Shown: in pieces, positions 34,690 to 43,640 of the stretch
How positions within the stretch are numbered: position 1 is the first letter of the stretch
Layout: each line of letters starts with the position of its first letter
Origin: an uncultured Eubacterium sp.
GTDB taxonomy: Bacteria > Bacillota > Clostridia > Lachnospirales > Lachnospiraceae
DNA: 47,310 nucleotides
Assembly (NCBI GenBank): GCA_934316925.1
Contig: CAKREC010000012.1
Location: 1-47,310 of the forward strand
Direction: 5' to 3'
Program-made: the position numbers and the translations under genes
Notes under the pieces: generated by a model
What the model was told of the DNA's origin: nothing
What the model saw: only the letters and a program-made list of their open reading frames with translations
The model's database searches: none

Positions 34690-36317
34690 TACTCTTCATC
34701 CTCTTCTTCCGGATCTGGCAAATCAGCCACCAGCGTTTTTAGTATTCTCGATACTGCAACACGCATTTCCTCATACTGTTCTTTCACTTCTTCGTTATAT
34801 GTTTTATGCTCCGCTTCTGCCAAAGCCCATAGCAATGCATCCATTCCTGTAACCATGACATTTTGCGCCAAAATTGGTGAATATACTTTTTGATAATATG
34901 GATGACTTTGATTTATCTGTACTGCATGTTTTCCATCTGCAATACATGGTTCCCATAACTGTCCGTATTCGAGATCCGGTTTTGTTATTACCCTTACCTG
35001 CCCCGGCTTTGGATTAGAAATGATTGCTATCTTATGATGGAATGTTCCATTCTGATTCTCAATCTGAACTTCATCCCCTTGCGTGACCGTTATTTTAGCA
35101 GCCTCTACCGATTTTGCTTTTTCCTCAATATTTCTATTTGACTCTGCATGAGCATCCCGTTGTTCGGCCTGCTTAGCCACATTTTTTGCCGTTCCTCTTC
35201 GGTAGCGTTCATCTGCCGCACGTCTTGAAGGTGTAATAAAGTTTTTTAAATAATCAAGTATCTCTTCCGCCGGAAGTATACGTGATTTCTTAATATCCAC
35301 ATTAAATGCCGTATCAAGATTATGGTCAAAAGAAAACTCCACCCTTAAAAGCGATCCATGCGGCTCATTTATGAACAAGCCAAGCCAGTCCCCGTAATGA
35401 ATAAGTCTATTTTCCCTGTATACATAAAATCCCTGCATATCATTACTTATACGAGCATCTTTAGTTGCCTTTGGCGTAGAAAAACTGTCTTTATTAGGTA
35501 ACAGGTATGCCCTTATAGTCACCGATGATACCGTTTCGTCCGGCAGTTCTACCGGTACCTCTTCTTCAGCAAGAAGTTCGGTTAATTTCTCACTTCTTGC
35601 ATAAGGATCCCATGCTTCTATGTTCATTCCATTGATAGAAATCTTTACGTTAGTGGCTCTGTCATCCTCCTCGTCCAGAAATCTCTGATATACCATGGAA
35701 ACATGAAACTGTAAACCCTCTATACGTCTCTTTAATGCATTCTGGGCATTTCCTTTGTTGCTATAATTCTTTAGTAATCTGTCGACTTTTCTCCACACTA
35801 CAAGGGTTCCTGTTCCACTTCCTGTCGTTGCTTCCAGTAAGTCCTGCTCATCCGGATCAACTTCTGGCATTTTTAGTTTCCACTCGTGTACTTGGGCAAC
35901 ATAATCCAGATCCCATTCTGACTTTCTAATTTGAGGATCATTCTGTCCTCTTGATATAACCGACAGTGATCGGCAAAACGCAGTTGAAGCAGTTTTTAGA
36001 CCTAACCCAAACTTTCCAAGACTTCCAAGATCAGCTCTGACCTTGGATCCATAGGTCATTGCGTTACGCAAACCCTCAAGGTCCATTCCAATTCCATTAT
36101 CAGCAATATACACTGTAATATCACCAGCCGGATCCATATTAATCTTAATATCTACTTTCGTAGCATGCGCTGCAATCGAATTGTCAATTATATCCGCTAC
36201 TGCCGTATTAAAGTTATATCCGGTGTCTCTCAACCCTTCCACAATGCGTTCCGGGTCTGGCGGGCAAATAATCTCCTGTGATACTTCCTGATTTGAATTA
36301 ACTGTTGTTTTAATCAT
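34689..36317 (-). CDS. GHKL ATPase, bacterial MORC/MutL-like
   Basis: 542 aa with GGGGAGG before ATG 36317. The GHKL Bergerat fold is complete in residues 35-125: N-box AVADIIDNSIAAHAT, G1 IADNGIGMD (71-79), G2 GSLGKFGLGLKTA (98-110). An S5-type second domain follows (FSTPKATKDARISNDMQGFY, RENRLIHYGDW, and a Lys in DIKKSR that probably reaches the ATP). The C-terminal part has a coiled coil (about 370-405). Such ATPases close like clamps on DNA, and MORC-like versions linked to methylases and SF2 helicases are described in bacterial conflict operons. The acidic tail PEEEDEE is typical. Confidence 0.9.
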   Translation of the reverse strand: MIKTTVNSNQEVSQEIICPPDPERIVEGLRDTGYNFNTAVADIIDNSIAAHATKVDIKINMDPAGDITVYIADNGIGMDLEGLRNAMTYGSKVRADLGSLGKFGLGLKTASTAFCRSLSVISRGQNDPQIRKSEWDLDYVAQVHEWKLKMPEVDPDEQDLLEATTGSGTGTLVVWRKVDRLLKNYSNKGNAQNALKRRIEGLQFHVSMVYQRFLDEEDDRATNVKISINGMNIEAWDPYARSEKLTELLAEEEVPVELPDETVSSVTIRAYLLPNKDSFSTPKATKDARISNDMQGFYVYRENRLIHYGDWLGLFINEPHGSLLRVEFSFDHNLDTAFNVDIKKSRILPAEEILDYLKNFITPSRRAADERYRRGTAKNVAKQAEQRDAHAESNRNIEEKAKSVEAAKITVTQGDEVQIENQNGTFHHKIAIISNPKPGQVRVITKPDLEYGQLWEPCIADGKHAVQINQSHPYYQKVYSPILAQNVMVTGMDALLWALAEAEHKTYNEEVKEQYEEMRVAVSRILKTLVADLPDPEEEDEE

Positions 36318-36329
36318 TGTAATCCTCCC

Positions 36330-38216
36330 CTATTTTATCGGTGAAATGTTCAGCGCAGAAATAATATCTTCTCTATTTTCATTCTTTCCGTCTGTTCCAA
36401 CAATTGCAGCCTTTGCCATCTCTCTTTTCCTGTCAATTCTTTCATTTACTATTTGTTCAACCGTATCTTTATAGAATAATCTGTAAACAAATACTGTTTT
36501 TTCCTGTCCTCTTCTATACGCTCTTGCTGAAGCCTGATCCTCCAATGCCGGATTCCACTCCAAATTATAGTGAATAACATGATTAGCAGCTGTTATGTTA
36601 AGCCCTGTTCCAGCAGCTCTGGGATTTAATACAAGCAACATACATCCATAATAATGATTGAAATGATCAACTATATCCTGCCTGTCTTCAACCGGCGTAT
36701 TTCCATTTATTTTCATGACCGGAATATCAAATCGCATAGGGATATCCCTTTCTAAAATATCAAACATCTTTTGATATGAAGTGAACAAAATCACCTTTTC
36801 ATTACGTTCTATTATTTCTCCAAGTATTTCACACATACGTTGGTATTTTATTGAGCAAACATATGGATCCGATATTAACTCCTCATCGCATAACTGTGGG
36901 TGCGTACAAAACATTCTTAGTTTTTGTAATGCTCCCAATCCCAATGTTTCACTCTGCCCCGATGCCTCTTTTCGATATTCCTCATATCTACAGCTTTCCT
37001 CATCTGACATTTCTATCGGCTGAGGTATAACAACCTTTTCCGGAAGATCCGACGCCACATCTAAAACCATTCTTCTAATCATCATGGGACTCAAAATAGG
37101 TTCTATCTTATCTGCGCCATACAAATCATCAGATATGTATTCTGAGTATTCCCTCTGAGTCCCCAGCAAGCCCGGCATTATAAAGTCAACCAGAGACCAG
37201 ATATCCATAACATGGTTTTCAAATGGTGTACCTGATACCGCTATACATTTATTTCTAGGAATCTTTTTTACATAACGAGTACGTTCACTATCCGGATTCT
37301 TTATATTCTGCGCTTCGTCCAAAACCACAAGTTTCCACGGTATCATGGATAATAACGCTGTATCACCAACTGCAGTATTATACGAAATGACAACCACATC
37401 ATATAGCTCAAGTTCTTTATATCTCCCAGTTCGTTTTGCTCCATGATGAATCAATACTTTTAATCCCGGTGCAAATTTTGCACACTCATTCTTCCAATTA
37501 TGAAGTAATGAAACTGGTGCCACTACGAGCATTGGTATGTCATTCTGGTTTTTGTATTCCTGCATCAATGTAATAACCTGCAAAGTTTTACCAAGACCCA
37601 TTTCATCACCAAGGATACACCCGCCATTTTCATTCAGCATATATTTCATCCATAGGTATCCTGTTTTCTGATACTTATAAAGAGTCGCATTTATTCCTTT
37701 AGGCACATTCAAACTACAATCAATCGGCTTATCTAGCAAGCTGGTTTCAACCGTATTTAATAAAGTGCCTGATAACAGTGCCCCAGCATTTCTTATTATT
37801 TCTATATATTGGGAAATTGTTATTTTGCCACATTCTTCAATTCCAGCAGTCAAAAACAATTTTTCTATTTCCTCTGTGCTGCCTGTAACATAAAACCATT
37901 CGGTTTCTGTAATGCACTGATCAACAATCAGTCCCTGTATGACATCAACATGAACTTCCTTCCCTTTTCTTTCACAGTACAACTCCACCTTTATATCACT
38001 ACCGCTATTACTGAGCCTGCATCTTATATCTGAGCCAATCTTTGAAAACCTTATAGAAGGAAATGCATCCTCTATAACTTCACATTCAATCCCATCTATA
38101 AAACTCTCTTCAGTCTTACCTAACACAGCATAAAGCTCATCAGCACTTGGATGAAGCATTTCGTTTCCAACAGTCAACGCAATATGATTGTCCTGAATCG
38201 ACCATCTGCCTTGCAT
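36330..38216 (-). CDS. SNF2-family DNA-translocating ATPase
   Basis: 628 aa; ATG 38216 follows the previous stop by zero bases with GGGAGGAAGG inside that gene's end. Residues 1-165 are a beta-rich unassigned N-terminal domain. The SNF2 core follows: Q-like LYKYQKTGYLWMKYM, Walker A DEMGLGKT (204-211), DEAQ (300-303), SGTPFENHVMDIWSL, and lobe 2 with ILFTSYQKMFDIL, LNPRAAGTGLNITAA and DQASARAYRRGQ. It lacks a nuclease domain. SNF2 proteins move along DNA and displace or remodel bound proteins; here it would scan or translocate DNA for the GHKL/HNH partners. Confidence 0.94.
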   Translation of the reverse strand: MQGRWSIQDNHIALTVGNEMLHPSADELYAVLGKTEESFIDGIECEVIEDAFPSIRFSKIGSDIRCRLSNSGSDIKVELYCERKGKEVHVDVIQGLIVDQCITETEWFYVTGSTEEIEKLFLTAGIEECGKITISQYIEIIRNAGALLSGTLLNTVETSLLDKPIDCSLNVPKGINATLYKYQKTGYLWMKYMLNENGGCILGDEMGLGKTLQVITLMQEYKNQNDIPMLVVAPVSLLHNWKNECAKFAPGLKVLIHHGAKRTGRYKELELYDVVVISYNTAVGDTALLSMIPWKLVVLDEAQNIKNPDSERTRYVKKIPRNKCIAVSGTPFENHVMDIWSLVDFIMPGLLGTQREYSEYISDDLYGADKIEPILSPMMIRRMVLDVASDLPEKVVIPQPIEMSDEESCRYEEYRKEASGQSETLGLGALQKLRMFCTHPQLCDEELISDPYVCSIKYQRMCEILGEIIERNEKVILFTSYQKMFDILERDIPMRFDIPVMKINGNTPVEDRQDIVDHFNHYYGCMLLVLNPRAAGTGLNITAANHVIHYNLEWNPALEDQASARAYRRGQEKTVFVYRLFYKDTVEQIVNERIDRKREMAKAAIVGTDGKNENREDIISALNISPIK

Positions 38217-39341
38217 CTACCTTCCTCCCAACTTTTTAATACTGTTTGCAGATATTTTTATTCTGTGCGGCCCTGTAGTCGCCTCGACATCATCTTTACT
38301 ATCATTGATTTCCTTTTCTGTCATCTCAGGGTGAATAGGAATATCATATGTTTCTCCTTCCATATTCTTAGTAAATACGCCCAAATTCTTCGTCAAAGAC
38401 ATTAGATGATCGTCTGAACCGTATGCATTAACAATATCTCCCACGTATCCCTGACTTGCATTAACAAGATTTAACATATTTAATACAACCGAAAGATAAA
38501 AATCTCCTCTGTCAACTGTTTTTTGTCCTGACCACCATGAATAATCAGTAACAAATCTCCATAATCTTTTAGCCGCTTTTTCTGCAGCATTAGCATTGTT
38601 GCGCTCAACCAAAATAACTCTTTTCCCTGAATCAATAAATGCAGTCTTGTCGACCATAGATGCATTATCTCGCAAAAGCTTTGCATAGGTATCCAGCCGC
38701 TCATTTCTGGATTCTGTCACACGTTCAAAATATCCCTTATATTTATGAAGCTCTGAATATACTCCAACTGCATATGACGCTATGACAAACCATTGGTTAG
38801 GCACAAATATGTTCTTTGTTGTCGGTGTCGTTATCACAGATGTCGCCGAGAAAAATTCGATTTTATAATTATTCTTATCCAAGTACTCCTCATAGGCGTC
38901 CTTGAATTCTTCTGTCAATTCCACATCCTGCCACACAAAATCCTGATTATAATGAATTGTAGATTGTCTGATCAGTGCGCCCAAATCTTTCAATAACTCC
39001 GTATTTTCCATAATAACTCCATCTTTAGCCATACCTAAAAGTTTCTTAACAAGATTCTCAACTTCCATATCTGATAAATTAGCAAGTTCATCAAAAATTT
39101 CCTGTCTGGATACACGCAGTTCTCTCTGATACCATCCACGTCTACCATTATCAAAGTAAGGATCAAATTCGTCTCTCATGTTTTTTATATTGTTTGGATT
39201 CTCATTAAGCAGATCTCCAATACCCTTAAAGGCTTCTGTAAAGTTCTTATACCCCAATGCATCTAATGCCTGTCTATTACATCTCGACAAAAAATACGAA
39301 ACAATCAATCCGGTTCTTTTTTTATCCCCGCTAAACATCAC
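38217..39341 (-). CDS. Conserved-looking unknown protein of the defence operon
   Basis: 374 aa, not recognised. Residues about 8-90 look like a DNA-binding helical module (GLIVSYFLSRCNRQALDALGY, GIGDLLNENPNNIKNMRDEFDPYFDN, RRGWYQREL). A module like this occurs at the N-terminus of several restriction-associated proteins, as far as I recall. The middle and C-terminal parts are helical, with no nuclease or NTPase motif visible. It overlaps the XRE gene by four bases and touches the SNF2 gene. Position suggests it is a specificity or scaffold subunit. Confidence 0.8.
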   Translation of the reverse strand: MMFSGDKKRTGLIVSYFLSRCNRQALDALGYKNFTEAFKGIGDLLNENPNNIKNMRDEFDPYFDNGRRGWYQRELRVSRQEIFDELANLSDMEVENLVKKLLGMAKDGVIMENTELLKDLGALIRQSTIHYNQDFVWQDVELTEEFKDAYEEYLDKNNYKIEFFSATSVITTPTTKNIFVPNQWFVIASYAVGVYSELHKYKGYFERVTESRNERLDTYAKLLRDNASMVDKTAFIDSGKRVILVERNNANAAEKAAKRLWRFVTDYSWWSGQKTVDRGDFYLSVVLNMLNLVNASQGYVGDIVNAYGSDDHLMSLTKNLGVFTKNMEGETYDIPIHPEMTEKEINDSKDDVEATTGPHRIKISANSIKKLGGR

Positions 39342-39562
39342 TTCACCTCATCATTCGTACTGATCCCTTCAAAACAAACAATGTCACCAATATTACAATT
39401 GAAATATTTGCAAATCTTTTCAAGTACATCCATTGAGACCTTTTCGCCTTTTCCCATCTTAGCTACAGTAGTCGAGCTAAGACTCAGCTTTTCTATCAGA
39501 TCTTTTTTTTGCATATTTTTGTCTATTAATAACTTCCAAAGCCCGTTATATGATACTCTCAT
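39338..39562 (-). CDS. Small XRE-type regulator leading the defence operon
   Basis: 74 aa: a single Cro/CI helix-turn-helix (LIDKNMQKKDLIEKLSLSSTTVAKMGKGEKVSMDVLEKICKYFNCNIGD) of the YozG-like type. ATG 39562; ribosome site weak (GAGGATTG). It overlaps the next gene by four bases. Placed first in the operon and just after the promoter, it is probably a controller that delays restriction genes, as C proteins do. Confidence 0.9.
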   Translation of the reverse strand: MRVSYNGLWKLLIDKNMQKKDLIEKLSLSSTTVAKMGKGEKVSMDVLEKICKYFNCNIGDIVCFEGISTNDEVK

Positions 39563-39604
39563 GTCAATCCTCGTAATCTCAATAATGTTACATCAAACAC
39601 CATT

Positions 39605-39633
39605 ATTATACAGCACAACATCTCTCTAGTAAA
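39605..39633 (-). promoter_or_regulatory. Candidate promoter of the defence operon
   Basis: Minus strand: TTTACT (39633-39628), 17-base spacer, TATAAT (39610-39605), 43 bases before ATG 39562. A perfect -10 box at good spacing, ahead of the first operon gene. Confidence 0.55.
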
Positions 39634-39702
39634 CATGAATCTTTACAAACCTAAATTTATTATTTCCCCAGGGGAAATCGAATTAACTATTCAACAAATT
39701 TA

Positions 39703-39885
39703 TCATATATCCCCCTGCTCAAACTGAAATCGTTCAACCGGCGACATATCTTTCATCTTATCTATATTCTCTCGGATCTCTGTCTCAGCAGCATGTAATT
39801 GCTCCTCAGTCTGTTCAATAAAATCCGCAGATATATATGTCATCCGTGCTTCTTTTGTTAGATTTTCCATATTAACCTGTGCCAT
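39703..39885 (-). CDS. Small acidic helical protein of the mobilisation region
   Basis: 60 aa with a strong AAAGGAGGTG site before ATG 39885. Sequence MAQVNMENLTKEARMTYISADF followed by a charged helix (QLHAAETEIRENIDKMKDM). No family recognised. It lies between TnpV and the defence operon, transcribed the same way; may be a small accessory of the mobile element. Confidence 0.65.
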   Translation of the reverse strand: MAQVNMENLTKEARMTYISADFIEQTEEQLHAAETEIRENIDKMKDMSPVERFQFEQGDI

Positions 39886-39965
39886 GCCAGCTCACCTCCT
39901 TTCAACCAAACTCATTATCCCATCCTTGGATCTTGTATGCCTTACTGATTTGAACAGGTAATCGA

Positions 39966-40319
39966 TTATATCTTATATACAACCTCTGTCAGCACTACTT
40001 CATCCACCCTATTTCTTATCGAATTCATCCTGCGTACCCATTCCATCTGATCATAGCTTTTCAAATCTTCACTAATACCTTCTACCGCCATTAGCTGCTT
40101 TGTGAGCTGTTCTGTCATATTTTCTGCCTGAACCTGTATATCAAGACAGTGCTCTTTCAATGTGCCAGCCAGCAGCTTTCCTGTGTAAATGCCCTTATGA
40201 TGATTTTTCAGAAAACTCTCTCGGAGCATACCATACTTAGTTAGTGCCTGCTCCGGCTCCTCGTTTGCAAATATATCTGGAATTAAATAATCCCCTTCCA
40301 TGCTATATATTATGTTCAT
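39966..40319 (-). CDS. TnpV-like mobile-element protein
   Basis: 117 aa from ATG 40319 (GAGAGGT before it), which gives the family start MNIIYSMEGDYLIPD. The body shows KYGMLRESFLKNHHKGIYTGKLLAGTL and the signature end DQMEWVRRMNSIRNRVDEVVLTEVVY, as in transposon-encoded TnpV proteins of Clostridia. The biochemical role is unknown. It overlaps the relaxase end by 17 bases. Confidence 0.88.
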   Translation of the reverse strand: MNIIYSMEGDYLIPDIFANEEPEQALTKYGMLRESFLKNHHKGIYTGKLLAGTLKEHCLDIQVQAENMTEQLTKQLMAVEGISEDLKSYDQMEWVRRMNSIRNRVDEVVLTEVVYKI

Positions 40320-41655
40320 AAATACCTCTCTTTCTCCGACCATCCCAGTCTGTCTGCTCATTCCTTGCTCTTGCCTCTGCATTCTTCCTGTCTATCCTTT
40401 CCTGCATAGTTTCCTGTTCCGGTTTTCTCGTCAGATTCAGGAACTCATGCAGCAGATCCTTCTCCGTCAGAAATTTCTTCATTTCTTTTATGCGATTTGT
40501 GAATTTCTCCACCCGTGTTTTCAGATAGTCCACGGTCTTCTCAAGTTCAGCTATCTTTGCCTCATACTTATCAAGCAGCTTGTTTCTTGTAAGTGCTCTC
40601 TCAAATGTTGCCACGATCCGAACCCATTCGGACTTCTTGACCTTGACATACTCCTCACCGCCGAATATGGATTTGACGGGTGTTGCTGCCGCCTTTACTA
40701 TCTTGACCTCTGCTGACACTTCCTTTGATATCTTGTCAATCCCATCGGCTCTGATGCCGTATTTATCTATTCTTTCCTGTTGCTCTTTCTCCTTTGTTGC
40801 AAGCAATTCTATCTGTCCGGCAAGCTCTACTGCACGTTCCTCCAACTGTTCCACATCGGCATTTAGTTTCCGCGTTTCCACCTTCAACTGTATATTTTCA
40901 TGCCTCTGCTCCATATTATTTTCCTTAATCTTATCTGCCCGTTCTTCCAGACTCTCAACCTTCCGCATAGCCGCCTTGTACTCCGGCAAAGTCAGATTAT
41001 CTCGGCTGATTCCGAGAACATCTATCTCTATTCCCTGCTCCCGGCAAAGTTCCGTCAGATATTCACGTTCCCGCTTCTGCCATGCAACGGTTTCATTCTC
41101 ATTTCGGCTCTTTGCCTTATCAAATCCCATCTGCTGTAACGCCTTTGTCAGACTGTTCCGTGTCTCCATGCCGGACTTGTATCCGTGCGCCACCGGAATA
41201 TAATCCATATGCAAATGTGGTGTCGCCTCATCCATGTGCAGCACACAGTTGAACAGATACAGGTTCGGATTTCTCTCCTGAAATGTCTGTGCGTATTTCT
41301 CAAGAACCTTCGCCGCCTTTACCGCTTCTTCTGTCATGCAGCCTTTACCATCTACAACTGCAGTATCATTTTTCGAGCCGATCAGCACCACATTCTCATA
41401 AAATACTTTCTCTTTATTTTTGGAATTTTTGATCTCTGTAATATAGTCATGCTTCTGTCGGTCTTTTCGTTTCTGCCTGGCATTGTAGTCCTTTAGTGCC
41501 TGTCCAAAGCAGGTATCGTAAGCTGATTCTATGCTCTCTTTCACATAAGTTCGGTTCCAGTCCGTCCGCTCCGGCACTACGTTATTACTAATGAAATCTC
41601 GGTTGTTGTGGCTGATATGCCCTCTGCCTTTTACAAATGATATCGTCTTTCCCAC
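40303..41655 (-). CDS. MobV-family relaxase (Mob/Pre)
   Basis: 450 aa from GTG 41655 with GGAGGTGAG upstream. The relaxase domain covers about 1-200 and contains the metal-binding HMDEATPHLHMDY (H140, H147, H149). The C-terminal half is a long coiled coil (about 230-430). Such proteins nick oriT and stay bound to the DNA end, letting the element use a conjugative helper for transfer. The likely oriT lies directly upstream at 41702-41753. No type IV secretion or coupling-protein gene is present, so the element is mobilisable, not self-transmissible. Confidence 0.94.
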   Translation of the reverse strand: MGKTISFVKGRGHISHNNRDFISNNVVPERTDWNRTYVKESIESAYDTCFGQALKDYNARQKRKDRQKHDYITEIKNSKNKEKVFYENVVLIGSKNDTAVVDGKGCMTEEAVKAAKVLEKYAQTFQERNPNLYLFNCVLHMDEATPHLHMDYIPVAHGYKSGMETRNSLTKALQQMGFDKAKSRNENETVAWQKREREYLTELCREQGIEIDVLGISRDNLTLPEYKAAMRKVESLEERADKIKENNMEQRHENIQLKVETRKLNADVEQLEERAVELAGQIELLATKEKEQQERIDKYGIRADGIDKISKEVSAEVKIVKAAATPVKSIFGGEEYVKVKKSEWVRIVATFERALTRNKLLDKYEAKIAELEKTVDYLKTRVEKFTNRIKEMKKFLTEKDLLHEFLNLTRKPEQETMQERIDRKNAEARARNEQTDWDGRRKRGIYEHNI

Positions 41656-41701
41656 TGCTTCTCACCTCCAATCTCTTACTCTCAAACTAGCTAAGGTCTT
41701 A

Positions 41702-41753
41702 TTACTTCTGTCAGAAGTAACGCCTTATTAGTTTTGACACTGCGTATCAAAAC
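41702..41753. other. Probable origin of transfer (oriT)
   Basis: Immediately upstream of the relaxase gene are two inverted repeats: TTACTTC (41702-41708) with GAAGTAA (41714-41720), and GTTTTGA (41731-41737) with TCAAAAC (41747-41753). The next bases (41754-41800) hold a CGAGGGCT direct repeat and GGCGC/GCGCC arms. Position before mobV and this repeat layout are typical for MobV oriT regions; the nick site is not identified. Confidence 0.6.
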
Positions 41754-41869
41754 CAGGCGCTCTCCGAGGGCTCTCATGCGCCGAGGGCTTCTTGGGGATA
41801 ACCACCACTCTGGCAACGCAATGTAAGTACACATCTGCCACCAGTGCCACGATTATCCAATGTCACTCC

Positions 41870-42103
41870 TTATACCCTTGCTCTGACATATTCCAGATCA
41901 CCGAAATAAGGAGTGCCAACGAGATACCAGTCATGACTGCCATCATCGTTCCAGCACATTTCCATGCGAGTCGGCACCCATTTGTCATCTACCATGACCT
42001 CAAGCCCCTCCCCGCAGTGAAATCCGCTGTGCTCCCACAGATCTGACACAATCAGTCCATATCTGTCATTTACGCTGTTATATCCAAGTCGTCCTGTTAC
42101 CAT
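41870..42103 (-). CDS. DUF5348 protein
   Basis: 77 aa, TGGAGGT before ATG 42103. Sequence GRLGYNSVNDRYGLIVSDLWEHSGFHCGEGLEVM, KWVPTRMEM and YLVGTPYFGDLEYVRARV matches the DUF5348 family found in mobilisable elements and ICEs of Clostridia. It is probably a small beta-barrel of unknown function. Lies between the replication gene and oriT. Confidence 0.9.
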   Translation of the reverse strand: MVTGRLGYNSVNDRYGLIVSDLWEHSGFHCGEGLEVMVDDKWVPTRMEMCWNDDGSHDWYLVGTPYFGDLEYVRARV

Positions 42104-42203
42104 CCTGTATTACCTCCATTTTCTTTAAGCTCCGATGATTATTTCATCTATCAACAGGATCGTCCATGCTCCTGTCGTCACAATACTCTTTTGCCGTTTT
42201 CCC

Positions 42204-42273
42204 TGTTTACACTGTTTACAACTTCTGCATCATGCGTATTCACTGTGTTTCTTCGTAAACAGAATTTGTAAAC
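42204..42273. repeat. Iteron-like TGTTTAC / GTAAACA cluster
   Basis: TGTTTAC occurs at 42204-42210 and 42213-42219, GTAAACA at 42255-42261 and GTAAAC at 42268-42273: two direct copies facing two inverted copies over 70 bases, just after the VapE gene. Could be an origin recognised by the element's VapE/primase. Confidence 0.5.
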
Positions 42274-42287
42274 GGGGATCAAAAAAC

Positions 42288-43640
42288 TTATTTTTTGTCA
42301 AATGGTGTTTCTGCGTATTCTGGTAATTTATGAAATCCATCTTTATCTACAACTCTGCGCCAGCCTCTCTGTATGCCATATTCCACAAATCGGTGGGATG
42401 ATATTTTCTCCCAGCCGGAAATACTGTTGTTCATAACATTATTTATTTCCTTTAATTCCCAGTCCTTCGGAGTATCATATTCATGGTCAAATGCTTCCTT
42501 ATAGATCATGGTGCTGCACACATAATCCTGCGTCAGTTCATCCAGCCACAACTGAATAATTCCAACTTTTGCATCCTCCGGCATGAATTCTTTCTGCATC
42601 TGACGCAGATAGATTTCTGTATCTTTGGACAACTTCAATTCATGCTGACCGCTTCGATACAGCTCCATTGCCTCTGCCCATGCCTGAATGATATAATTTC
42701 TTGCCTCTTTCTCGTCCTCCAGAATATGTTTCTCCACTCTGTCCGGGTGTACAAGTATCGGTGCAAATCTACGATTACCGGTTCGATCAAGAGGAAGGAA
42801 ATCCATACTATTGGAAGTACCAACGAATACACATTGTCTTGGTCTGTCTTCTGGATGCGTTTCATATGGAATTTTATAAGTTTCTTTCTGCCTGCTGATA
42901 AATGCCTTAATATCTTCAATACTTTTTGCATTCACTGTAGCCATCATCTCAGACATTTCAATAATCCAGTGTCCCTGCGTCTTCCGATACACATTATCAT
43001 CATCCATACGTTTCAGATCATCCGAAAACCATTCATCATTGATTGCAAGAAATCGGAAAAATGTTGACTTTCCTGCGCCCTGTCCTCCTACCAGACACAC
43101 CATAATTTCATACTTGCCCCCCGGCTCATATATCCTATGTATCGCTGCCAACATAAGAAGCTGCATGATTTCCCTGGTATAGGCATCATCTTCAGCTCCC
43201 AGATATTTAGGAAGCAACTTCCCAATTCGATACTTGCCATCCCATGCAAGCTGTTCCAGATACTTTCTAATCGGATGATACCGGTTCTCACTTGCAACGA
43301 TATTCATCGCTTTGTTAATGTTTCTCTCATTTTTTAATCCATACTGTTTTTCCAGATACCAATGAAGCTGATAAACATCTGTATCCGTCACGCTGCAAGA
43401 TGTTCTTTCCCACCCCATCTCGCCAACAATATCGATTTTTCCCGAAAGCTCATTTTTCCTGATTGCACCTTTCAACAAAGGATCTCTTTGGAAAACTGTC
43501 ATACAATTATCAATACTTTGGCAAATATTTCCCTTATCATTTCTTACAAGATCAATCCGGATATCCTCAATACTGCTCATTTCATCATCAAGCACTTTCC
43601 CGACATCGCTCCACGATACTTGTGTGCCATTTGCTGACAT
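42288..43640 (-). CDS. VapE-type replicative ATPase/helicase
   Basis: 450 aa if started at ATG 43640 (AGGAA adjacent; an upstream start would deepen overlap with the primase gene). Phage-P4-like SF3 domain: Walker A GGQGAGKST (185-193), LKRMDDDNVYRKTQGHWIIEMSEM, Walker B-like region, KIPYETHPEDRPRQCVFVGTSN, DRTGNRRFAPI. C-terminal winged-helix region (EYGIQRGWRRV). With the adjacent CHC2 protein it would start replication of the excised element. Confidence 0.92.
   Translation of the reverse strand: MSANGTQVSWSDVGKVLDDEMSSIEDIRIDLVRNDKGNICQSIDNCMTVFQRDPLLKGAIRKNELSGKIDIVGEMGWERTSCSVTDTDVYQLHWYLEKQYGLKNERNINKAMNIVASENRYHPIRKYLEQLAWDGKYRIGKLLPKYLGAEDDAYTREIMQLLMLAAIHRIYEPGGKYEIMVCLVGGQGAGKSTFFRFLAINDEWFSDDLKRMDDDNVYRKTQGHWIIEMSEMMATVNAKSIEDIKAFISRQKETYKIPYETHPEDRPRQCVFVGTSNSMDFLPLDRTGNRRFAPILVHPDRVEKHILEDEKEARNYIIQAWAEAMELYRSGQHELKLSKDTEIYLRQMQKEFMPEDAKVGIIQLWLDELTQDYVCSTMIYKEAFDHEYDTPKDWELKEINNVMNNSISGWEKISSHRFVEYGIQRGWRRVVDKDGFHKLPEYAETPFDKK

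Noticed and set aside
31253..39562. DISARM, BREX or type I restriction-modification
   Set aside because: No DrmB/DUF1998, PglZ, BrxL, HsdR or HsdS-like gene is present; the SNF2 and GHKL genes alone do not fit those systems.
40580..41203. 207-aa plus-strand frame opposite the relaxase
   Set aside because: Ser-rich antisense of the MobV coiled coil; no domain, no ribosome site.
42483..43067. 194-aa plus-strand frame opposite VapE
   Set aside because: Antisense shadow; His/Ile-rich translation without family features.
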